In this document: piece by piece, positions 1-5,168 of the stretch
How the letters are laid out: each line of letters begins with the position of its first letter
How positions within the stretch are numbered: position 1 is the stretch's first letter
NCBI GenBank assembly: GCA_007050895.1
Contig: SMYP01000166.1
Coordinates: forward strand, 2,517 to 9,827
DNA from: Candidatus Bathyarchaeota archaeon
Lineage (GTDB): Archaea; Thermoproteota; Bathyarchaeia; Bathyarchaeales; UBA233
DNA: 7,311 nucleotides
Reading direction: 5' to 3'
The notes under the pieces: generated by a model
Seen by the model: only the letters and a program-made list of their open reading frames with translations
What the model was told of the DNA's origin: nothing
Databases searched by the model: none
Program-made: the position numbers and the translations under genes

Positions 1-17
1 CATTATATTGAAGTATA

Positions 18-40
18 TTTCCAGTCGAAATTGTGGGGTG
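18..40 (+). promoter_or_regulatory. Origin recognition box (ORB)-like element
   Basis: The element has the core TTTCCAGTCGAAA followed, after TTGT, by the G-string GGGGTG. Archaeal ORB/mini-ORB sites bound by Orc1/Cdc6 have a partly dyadic core of the type TTCCAGTGGAAAC followed by a G-rich string on one side, so this matches in order and spacing, with one core change (GTCG for GTGG). It lies about 150 bases upstream of the orc1/cdc6 start, where archaeal origins usually sit. It is the best match I found by eye in the intergenic parts of the window. The origin probably extends left beyond position 1. Binding is inferred. Confidence 0.6.
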
Positions 41-140
41 CGTGACTATCGATGTTTAGTCCTTTATTGCTCCTATTTTTCATTAGGTTTTAGGATTATT
101 GTGCGAGAAAACTACTTTTTTGTACTGCATAGTTTATTTG

Positions 141-160
141 TTCCATAAGAAATAACGGTG
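141..160 (+). promoter_or_regulatory. Weak second ORB-like box
   Basis: TTCCATAAGAAATAACGGTG aligns without gaps to the box at 18-40 at about 13 of 20 positions, keeping TTCCA, GAAAT and part of the G-string, in the same orientation. An AT-rich tract (about 57-140) lies between the two boxes and could be an unwinding element. It could also be chance in AT-rich DNA, and it sits where a transcript leader for orc1 would run (a poor TATA-like AGTTTATTTG is at 131-140). Confidence 0.22.
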
Positions 161-189
161 TTGCCTCTGAAAATAAGTGGGGTAAGTCA

Positions 190-1422
190 ATGGGGAATTC
201 AAATATACTTGATGATGTTTTCGAGAATTTCGTGAAGGGTATAAAGCTTTTCAAAGATCGAGAGGTTTTGAGACACGATTATCTTCCTGACAAGCTACCT
301 CATCGAGAAAGCCAAATACGGCTTCTTGGTGGAGCAGTAGCACCTGTTTTGAAAAATGCTAGATGTTCTAACATTTTTATTTATGGCAAGACTGGCACTG
401 GAAAGACTGCTGTTGCTAAATATGTATTAAGTCATTTGGAGGCTAAGGCAAAAGAGTATGGATCGTCGGTTAAGTTTTGTTATGTTAATTGCCGGATGAC
501 TGGTACTGAATATAGAATATTTGCGAATCTAAGCCAAAGTGTAGGTTTGATAGTCCCCTTCACTGGTTTGTCCGTAGGAGAAGTTTTCGATAGATTTCGA
601 GCAAGCTTAGATGTATCAAAGACACTTTTCATTGTTGTTTTGGATGAGGTAGATGCCTTGATTAAAAACCGTGGAGACGGTCTTCTTTATGAACTTACTA
701 GAATAAATGAGACTCTTAATAACAGTCGAGTTTCAATAATTGGAATTTCAAACGATCTTAGGTTAAAGGAATTTCTTGATCCTCGAGTCTTTAGTTCGCT
801 CAGCGAAGAGGAAATGATTTTTAGACCATATGACGCGAGTGAACTCCGCAATATCCTTTTTGAACGTTCAAAACTGTCCTTTAATGAAGGTTCTCTTTCC
901 GAAGCTGCCTTGAACGTTTGTTCTGCTTTAGCTGCTGCCGAGCATGGGGACGCTCGTCGTGCTTTAGATTTGTTACGAGTCGCTGGTGAGGTTGCTGAAC
1001 GACAAGGGGCGAAAATTGTATCGGAGGATCACGTTAAAGAGGCAGAAAAGAGTATTGAGCATAATCGAGTTGTTGAAGCTCTCAAGAATTTAACTTTACA
1101 TTCAAAGTTAGTTCTATTAAGTGTGTACCACTTGAATAAGTCAAGCGTTACTACTGGGGAAATCTACGATGTTTATAGCAAAATATGTAGTGAATTAGGT
1201 GCTGGGCTTCTCACACAACGGCGGTTAGGCACTTTGCTTAGCGAGCTTGATGTAATGGGCCTTTTGAATGCGAAAGTGGTTAGCATGGGACGTTATGGAC
1301 GGACTAAAAAGATTAGACTGGAGATATCACGTACACATATAAAAGAGGTCTTTGGAAGTGATGACAGAATAGGGCGTTTAATTGAGTGCAAACCAGATTT
1401 TTCTTGTAGAAGCATCAGTTAA
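190..1422 (+). CDS. cdc6: Orc1/Cdc6 replication initiator (AAA+ ATPase)
   Basis: This is an archaeal Orc1/Cdc6 protein that binds origin boxes and helps load the MCM helicase. The 410 residues are the usual family length. The N-terminus (DREVLRHDYLPDKLPHRE, residues 23-40) is the family's characteristic opening. An AAA+ domain follows, with Walker A GKTGTGKT (66-73), Walker B VVLDEVD (149-155), sensor-1 Asn188 in GISNDL, the DPRVFSSLSEEEMIF segment (197-211) and sensor-2 GDARRALDL (253-261). The C-terminal winged helix (about 300-380) ends with the wing GRYGRTKKIRL (367-377), which contacts the ORB. All ATPase motifs are intact. The ATG at 190 has only a weak GGGGT upstream but fits the family N-terminus. 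The gene is next to an ORB-like site and convergent with the PolD small-subunit gene, consistent with an origin-linked initiator. Confidence 0.97.
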   Translation: MGNSNILDDVFENFVKGIKLFKDREVLRHDYLPDKLPHRESQIRLLGGAVAPVLKNARCSNIFIYGKTGTGKTAVAKYVLSHLEAKAKEYGSSVKFCYVNCRMTGTEYRIFANLSQSVGLIVPFTGLSVGEVFDRFRASLDVSKTLFIVVLDEVDALIKNRGDGLLYELTRINETLNNSRVSIIGISNDLRLKEFLDPRVFSSLSEEEMIFRPYDASELRNILFERSKLSFNEGSLSEAALNVCSALAAAEHGDARRALDLLRVAGEVAERQGAKIVSEDHVKEAEKSIEHNRVVEALKNLTLHSKLVLLSVYHLNKSSVTTGEIYDVYSKICSELGAGLLTQRRLGTLLSELDVMGLLNAKVVSMGRYGRTKKIRLEISRTHIKEVFGSDDRIGRLIECKPDFSCRSIS

Positions 1423-1430
1423 TTATCGAA

Positions 1431-1460
1431 AATATTCTTCTTATAGATTGCAAGAATATT
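1431..1460. terminator. Inverted repeat between convergent genes, possible two-way terminator
   Basis: AATATTCTT (1431-1439) and AAGAATATT (1452-1460) are perfect 9-bp inverted arms around a 12-base loop. They lie inside the 44-base gap between the stop codons of orc1 (+) and the PolD small-subunit gene (-). A third partial copy, AAGAATATTA, follows at about 1480-1489 inside the polymerase gene's 3' end. There is no strong T-run on either side, and archaeal termination depends mainly on T-tracts, so the terminator role is inferred from position. It may only be an RNA 3'-end stabilising hairpin. Confidence 0.35.
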
Positions 1461-1466
1461 AACTTG

Positions 1467-3035
1467 TTATATGAAGGAAAGAATATTAGTCTCTAATGTT
1501 TGTAGGTTTACCAGCGGTACTTTTCCAGGTGTTGGAACTAATCCAAGTTTCTGCATGTAGTCTGTTTGATCTTGCCAGCCTCCAGAATTAACAATTAAGA
1601 CTCCTCGATGGTTACAGCAACCCACCACGTGGATGTGACCCGCATGAAAAATGTCTGGAACTCTTTCTATCACTAGGAAATCTCGGTTTTCTGCTGCCAG
1701 CATTGTTTTTCTGCCATATATTGGTGCTAAGTGGCGACTTTGCAGAAGTACCTTCATTGCTTGCTCCGGGTGGCTATGATCCAGACCAGGTACTGCGGCT
1801 ATTATATCATCTAAACTGCGACCGTGACTCATCAATATTTCTACGTTATGTAGACTGACCATACAGGGATTTCCAAGTGAATGAACTCTACCGCATTCTT
1901 GTAGTGATTTCACAAAATCTCCAGCTATTGCTGGTTGAGGTAAAGATTTCCTTGGGGCGTCGTGGTTTCCTGGTGAAATTATGATTTCAATATAGTCTGG
2001 TATTTGCTCAATCAGCTTTGAAGCGAGCCTATATTGTTCGTGGACGTCTTTTGCTACCAGTTCATTTAGTTGGTTGGGGTAAACTCCCACACCGTCAACT
2101 ATATCACCCGCAATTAGTAGGTATTTTACGTGACCGGCAATTTCCCTCATTTTATCATTTCCGTATTTACCATTAAGCCATAAAATGAAGCGTTTAAAGG
2201 CGGTTCCGTTGAATTTGGTGCTTCCCATATGTATGTCTGAGGTGAGCACGGCGTAAACGGGTTCTGGGGCTCTGTGGTGAGGCTTATTGCCGATTTCTGG
2301 GAGAATTATGTCTTCAGCCAAAAAGAGGGTGCTTCTTGTTTTTACCACGGCGATGCATACGATTTGGTCGGGTAGAAGCTTCTGGGCTTTCCTATATAGC
2401 TCCTCTCGTGCGTTATGGGTTACCAATATAGTGGCGGTTGCATGCAAATCTTCAACTGTTAAAATCATGTTTCGCTTTGATTCTCTCTTTTCAACTATCA
2501 TACAAATTAATTTCAGTTTTGTTTTGACTGGTGATTTTACTGCTTCAGATATTGGTGTTGCAGCTCTAACGTCAATTCTCTGTCTTAGTAAACTCGCAAT
2601 TCGCTTAAATCGGTCTTGGAAGTATTGGAGGTATTCTTGGATGGTTCCGTTGGATGTGAGTTTACCTGTAGGATCTTCTATTACGTTAATGTTTGCCTCC
2701 ACATCTTTTGCATAAGGGTAGAAACCGCTCTTTATTTCGGTAATCTGCTGCTTTGAAGTCTGCCAGTTTTCATCTTGCTGTTGGCTTTGCTCTTTATCAT
2801 TAGTTTCTTTTTGTTTCAGCAGTTTTTCCAGAAAATTCTTGTCGATGAATAATGGTTTTTCTTCCAATTCTTCTATTTCGTGCAATGCTTTGCTGATTAT
2901 TGTGGTTGGGTCGTCTGTAGCTGTTATGGCGGTTAAAAAGTCAAATGCTTCGCTGCTTAGTTGGTAACCTGCTGCTATTGTTGCTTCAACGGCTTTTTGA
3001 AGTTTTTCTCTTTCAATCATATCAGCGGTTTCCAT
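1467..3035 (-). CDS. dp1: DNA polymerase D small subunit DP1 (3'-5' exonuclease)
   Basis: This is the proofreading subunit of the archaeal replicative polymerase PolD, working with the large subunit DP2, which is not in this window. It is 522 residues. An N-terminal helical region (1-60) is followed by a Gln/Glu/Lys-rich linker (about 74-100), an OB-fold region (about 170-250) and a calcineurin-like phosphoesterase domain (about 260-490). The metal-binding motifs are all present: SDIH (Asp267, His269), GDIVDG (Asp311, Asp314), GNHD (356-359), SHG (His404) and GHIH (His467, His469). Eukaryotic B-subunit homologues have lost these residues, so this copy should be catalytically active. The start is the first ATG; another ATG in frame (residue 6, position 3020) is possible because no clear SD is seen. 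The gene runs toward orc1, and its own strand is unusually G-poor (see findings). Confidence 0.96.
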   Translation of the reverse strand: METADMIEREKLQKAVEATIAAGYQLSSEAFDFLTAITATDDPTTIISKALHEIEELEEKPLFIDKNFLEKLLKQKETNDKEQSQQQDENWQTSKQQITEIKSGFYPYAKDVEANINVIEDPTGKLTSNGTIQEYLQYFQDRFKRIASLLRQRIDVRAATPISEAVKSPVKTKLKLICMIVEKRESKRNMILTVEDLHATATILVTHNAREELYRKAQKLLPDQIVCIAVVKTRSTLFLAEDIILPEIGNKPHHRAPEPVYAVLTSDIHMGSTKFNGTAFKRFILWLNGKYGNDKMREIAGHVKYLLIAGDIVDGVGVYPNQLNELVAKDVHEQYRLASKLIEQIPDYIEIIISPGNHDAPRKSLPQPAIAGDFVKSLQECGRVHSLGNPCMVSLHNVEILMSHGRSLDDIIAAVPGLDHSHPEQAMKVLLQSRHLAPIYGRKTMLAAENRDFLVIERVPDIFHAGHIHVVGCCNHRGVLIVNSGGWQDQTDYMQKLGLVPTPGKVPLVNLQTLETNILSFI

Positions 3036-3548
3036 TCTCTTCTTTGAAACTATTGGCGTTTATCAACACCCATACGTCCGTTTGACACTGTAGTGCATAA
3101 CTGCGGCTAGCGCTGTTATGAAGGCATCGATTTCAGGCGTCGCTAATGACCGCGTTTCTCTTTCTGTGTTCTACGGTTTTTTTAATCTTTAATGGATTGT
3201 CTTTCATTATTTTTGGTGACATTTCAAGCGCTTTCGGGGTTGAGGTTGAATTCACTTCGGTTGCTATATACATTTTCTACTCTAATTCCTACAGTCTTAT
3301 TATTCTTAAGGTGAGTTTTTTTATTACGAAAAGGTTAGAGGGAAGCAACTATTACTATATCTTTTCTATGTTTGGTTTTCTGAAATACTGCCCTTTACTT
3401 TGGGAAGGTCTAATTGAGCATCTTTCGTTTTGTGTGTAGATTGATTTCTTAATATCATTCTGATTTTCTATTGTCCAAATGGAGTAATAGGGTTTTCACG
3501 GCATTTTAGTGGTAACAGTTCGGTTGATGTCCTTTGTCTGACGCTAGT

Positions 3549-3571
3549 AAATCTATACCAATTATAGATTT
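3549..3571. repeat. Perfect 9-bp inverted repeat, candidate operator
   Basis: AAATCTATA and TATAGATTT flank the 5-base spacer CCAAT. The dyad ends about 30 bases upstream of the TATA box of the AbrB-PhoU gene, a position where archaeal activators bind. As RNA it would make a weak A/U-rich hairpin followed by only two more T residues, with no convincing gene upstream to terminate, so an operator is likelier than a terminator. The ligand is unknown; autoregulation by the AbrB-PhoU protein is a guess. Confidence 0.4.
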
Positions 3572-3601
3572 TTAATTGATATTCTAACAAGGGCTTTTAT
3601 G

Positions 3602-3609
3602 TTTATATG
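3602..3609 (+). promoter_or_regulatory. TATA box for the AbrB-PhoU gene
   Basis: TTTATATG is a good archaeal box A. Transcription would begin near 3632, giving a leader of about 40 bases that contains the SD at 3655-3661. A second TATA-like GATATATT at 3626-3633 would start the transcript at about 3657, too late to include the whole SD, so the first box is preferred. Confidence 0.5.
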
Positions 3610-3654
3610 GGGCATTAATTATTTGGATATATTCCTACAAGTTTAAGTAATCGT

Positions 3655-3661
3655 GAGGGAG
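3655..3661 (+). promoter_or_regulatory. Shine-Dalgarno site deciding the AbrB-PhoU start
   Basis: GAGGGAG lies 9 bases before the ATG at 3671. It overlaps an in-frame GTG at 3653 that would otherwise be the first possible start, and so supports the ATG as the real start. Confidence 0.65.
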
Positions 3662-3670
3662 AGACTGATA

Positions 3671-4642
3671 ATGGCTGAATTGCGAAAGGTGCAACGTACT
3701 CCTACTGGCACATTTTTTGTTTGTTTGCCAAGATATTGGGCTGAAGAACATGGTTTGAAGAAAGGAGCTTTGATTGCTCTTGATGAAACTGGTGATGGGA
3801 AGCTTCTTATTGATCCGAAATATGATGCTGAGCAGCTGCCTAGAGTTGCGACTTTGGTCGCTGGACCGTACCTAAGTCGGGAGATTATTGGACGTTATCT
3901 TCTTGGTTTTGACATAATTCGTATCCAAGCAAAAGAACGTATTGACTTCGACGTCAGAAATGTTGTTAAGACGACTGTTAGCTCCTTGATTGGGTTGGAG
4001 ATTGTTGAGGAAAATTATTCGCAGATAGTACTGCAATGTTTATTGGAGCCTTCCGGGTTTCCACCTGAGAAGATTTTGCGACGTAACTATGCGATAGTTG
4101 CGGGAATGAACCGTGATGTTGTTAACTCTTTTGTTGATGGGGATTTACAGCGGGCTAGAAGTGTTATTGCTCGGGATGACGAGAGTAATAGACTATATTT
4201 CCTGTTGGTTCGGATTTTGCGTACAATAATTCAGACTCCTCGTTTAAGCGAGAAGCTTGGAATAACTCCTATAGAGTGCTTAGATTACCGTTTGGCAGCT
4301 AGCTTGATCGAAGCTATGGGCGATGCATCAGTAAAAATTGCTGCTAAGACGATGGAGCTTAACGGACTTAAACCTTCTGAGTCGCTGCGGAAGCTCTTGG
4401 CTGGTCTACAGGCAATTTGCTATGATGCTCACGAACAAGCTATAAACTCTTTCATAAGCAAAGATATCACTTCAGCTGAGAATGTGCGAAACATGACTGA
4501 TAGAATCGAAAATCTGTTCATTAATATTGAAAAAGTTGCAAAGGATCAGCCTATTGAATTGATGGCGCAAATCTTGTCTGCCTCCTCCTTTCTAAGGCGA
4601 ATTTACGAATACAGCGTGGACTTAGCAGACTTGGTAGTCTAG
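3671..4642 (+). CDS. AbrB-like DNA-binding / PhoU domain regulator
   Basis: This is a 323-residue protein of the archaeal family that joins an N-terminal AbrB/SpoVT-type swapped-hairpin domain to a PhoU-like helical region. Residues 1-50 (MAELRKVQRTPTGTFFVCLP, then GLKKGALIALDE and KLLIDP) have the beta-hairpin pattern of AbrB folds, a likely DNA-binding or dimerisation unit. From about residue 130 the protein is all-helical, with the PhoU-type motifs IEAMGDASVKIA (213-224) and FLRRIYEYSVDL (307-318), equivalent to the metal-contacting ERIGDxA helices. PhoU proteins regulate phosphate uptake; no pst transporter genes are adjacent, so the target here is unproven. It stands alone, with its own TATA box and a clear SD, and is divergent from the polymerase gene. 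GTG at 3653 is the alternative start (329 residues). The coding strand has a strong G excess. Confidence 0.88.
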   Translation: MAELRKVQRTPTGTFFVCLPRYWAEEHGLKKGALIALDETGDGKLLIDPKYDAEQLPRVATLVAGPYLSREIIGRYLLGFDIIRIQAKERIDFDVRNVVKTTVSSLIGLEIVEENYSQIVLQCLLEPSGFPPEKILRRNYAIVAGMNRDVVNSFVDGDLQRARSVIARDDESNRLYFLLVRILRTIIQTPRLSEKLGITPIECLDYRLAASLIEAMGDASVKIAAKTMELNGLKPSESLRKLLAGLQAICYDAHEQAINSFISKDITSAENVRNMTDRIENLFINIEKVAKDQPIELMAQILSASSFLRRIYEYSVDLADLVV

Positions 4643-4721
4643 CGAGTTTGCGCTGTTGATTCTTTTATTCTCATCGGAGGCATTAACACCATTATTTATC
4701 CTAAAATCAGCTTTGGAAAGG

Positions 4722-4732
4722 CGATATATATT
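4722..4732 (+). promoter_or_regulatory. Strong orphan TATA box with BRE-like upstream sequence
   Basis: CGATATATATT is preceded by GGAAAGG, the purine-rich context expected of an archaeal BRE. The predicted start, about 27 bases from the box centre, falls at about 4755, exactly where the long hairpin begins. No protein gene follows before the tRNA, so it may drive a small RNA or a long tRNA precursor. Confidence 0.42.
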
Positions 4733-4754
4733 CAACAGGATTTTGGTAGTGCAA

Positions 4755-4805
4755 AACTCCAAGAATAGAACTCTGGGGCTTTTTAGTATAGCCTCTCTTG
4801 GGGTT
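4755..4805 (+). ncRNA. Candidate structured small RNA
   Basis: AACTCCAAGA (4755-4764) pairs with TCTTGGGGTT (4796-4805) over 10 bp, with one G-U. Nested inside, GGGGCT (4775-4780) pairs with AGCCTC (4790-4795) over 6 bp, with one G-U and a 9-base loop, so the two helices stack directly on the 3' side and leave a 10-base bulge on the 5' side. The first base sits at the start predicted from the TATA box at 4722-4732. T-rich sequence (about 4817-4827) follows and could end the transcript. I see no box C/D motifs and cannot assign it to a known RNA family. It might instead be a leader of the tRNA transcript or a terminator. Confidence 0.3.
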
Positions 4806-4931
4806 CAAATATGCTGCCTTTACTTTTAATGCTCAGCAAGAACGATTTCATATTCTGAAATCAAAGCCTAGAGTGACGCATAAGTTTATTAATACACTTG
4901 ATGCCTCACGCTACGCTAAAATGATTGAAAA

Positions 4932-4943
4932 CATTTTTAGATA
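4932..4943 (+). promoter_or_regulatory. Probable tRNA promoter (box A)
   Basis: CATTTTTAGATA is centred about 27 bases before the first base of the tRNA at 4966, the standard archaeal TATA-to-start distance. Its match to the TATA consensus is only moderate. Confidence 0.35.
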
Positions 4944-4965
4944 GTGTGCAAGTCATTCTATTCGA

Positions 4966-5094
4966 GCCGGGGTGGCGGAGTGGTTATCGCGCTGGCCTCG
5001 AGATCCCATATCAGCACAAACTGGGCCTGTGCCAAAGACAAGCCAGCCAGTGGGCCTTTGGCTCGCAGGGGTTCGAATCCCTTCCCCGGCGCCA
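4966..5094 (+). tRNA. trnS: tRNA-Ser (CGA), intron-containing, CCA encoded
   Basis: Acceptor GCCGGGG (4966-4972) pairs with CCCCGGC (5084-5090); discriminator G5091 and encoded CCA (5092-5094) follow. The D stem GCGG (4975-4978) pairs with TCGC (4987-4990). The anticodon stem CTGGC (4992-4996) pairs with GCCAG (5046-5050) after removal of an intron. The loop CT-CGA-G plus A5045 gives anticodon CGA at 4999-5001, reading codon UCG. A long variable arm (GGGCC 5052-5056 with GGCTC 5060-5064, loop TTT) marks a type II tRNA, and the T arm AGGGG-TTCGAAT-CCCTT is at 5067-5083. G73 with the long variable arm indicates serine rather than leucine. Mature length is 84 bases plus CCA. Confidence 0.93.
5003..5044 (+). 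other. tRNA intron at canonical position 37/38
   Basis: The 42-base intron follows G37 (5002) and precedes A38 (5045), the usual archaeal position. The bulge-helix-bulge expected for the splicing endonuclease is imperfect: loop bases CTCG (4997-5000) face CAAG (5039-5042), giving three pairs and one C/A mismatch. The intron can form a hairpin GCACA (5014-5018) with TGTGC (5028-5032). Because the 3' junction lies in the tandem AGCCAGCCAG, an alternative 38-base intron (5003-5040) would also restore the anticodon stem, but it leaves a poorer central helix and an over-long variable region. Confidence 0.75.
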
Positions 5095-5128
5095 CTATTC
5101 AAGGTTATGTTTGTTATGGTTTGCGTAA

Positions 5129-5136
5129 CTTATATG
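5129..5136 (+). promoter_or_regulatory. TATA box for the polyferredoxin gene
   Basis: CTTATATG predicts a transcript start near 5160, only 3-10 bases before the possible GTG (5163) and ATG (5169) starts. The mRNA would be leaderless or nearly so, which agrees with the lack of a usable SD. Confidence 0.45.
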
Positions 5137-5168
5137 AAGTCTTGGAATGAAATTAGTACTGAGTGAGT

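Larger units (their letters stand above)
3036..3652. other. Long T-rich intergenic region between divergent genes
   Basis: These 617 bases lie between the starts of the PolD small-subunit gene (-) and the AbrB-PhoU gene (+), so both promoters should be here. The + strand is very T-rich, with T7 tracts at 3177-3183 and 3317-3323. A poor TATA candidate for the polymerase gene lies around 3056-3064 (TGATAAAC on the minus strand). An isolated TATATA at 3265-3270 has no recognisable gene after it. A 97-codon frame (3146-3439, +) has no SD and encodes a hydrophobic sequence of the kind T-rich DNA gives by chance, so I do not call it. The dyad at 3549-3571 and the TATA box at 3602-3609 are listed separately. 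I see no tRNA and no convincing ORB here. Confidence 0.6.
4643..4965. other. Intergenic region between AbrB-PhoU gene and tRNA-Ser
   Basis: This 323-base stretch has no credible protein gene. A T-rich stretch at 4658-4670 just after the PhoU stop may end that transcript. A GGAGG at 4677-4681 looks like an SD but has no ATG, GTG or TTG behind it at a useful distance. The TATA box and hairpin at 4722-4805 and the tRNA promoter at 4932-4943 are listed separately. A second TATA-like TTTATTAAT at 4884-4892 would place a transcript start near 4915. Confidence 0.6.

Noticed and set aside
2287..2715. 142-codon frame on the + strand
   Set aside because: It lies wholly inside the PolD small-subunit gene, on the opposite strand, over conserved OB-fold sequence.
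3066..3090. ORB-like sequence on the minus strand (CAGTGTCAAAC, then GGGTG)
   Set aside because: The core has an inserted base and lacks TTCC; the similarity is within what chance gives, and it probably sits upstream of the polymerase promoter.
3146..3439. 97-codon hydrophobic frame on the + strand
   Set aside because: No SD, no well-placed promoter and an extremely T-rich sequence that yields Phe/Leu/Ile/Ser codons by chance. I recognise no family. It could be a small membrane protein but nothing supports it.
4691..4768. Open frame of 25 codons after a GGAGG at 4677-4681
   Set aside because: It would have to start with ATT; there is no ATG, GTG or TTG start at a proper distance, and it runs across the orphan TATA box.
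4796..4811. T-arm-like GGGGTTCAAAT suggesting a tRNA remnant
   Set aside because: No CCC follows to close a T stem, and no acceptor or anticodon stem can be built around it.
4925..5166. Three overlapping short frames on the + strand
   Set aside because: All run through the tRNA-Ser gene and encode its sequence.
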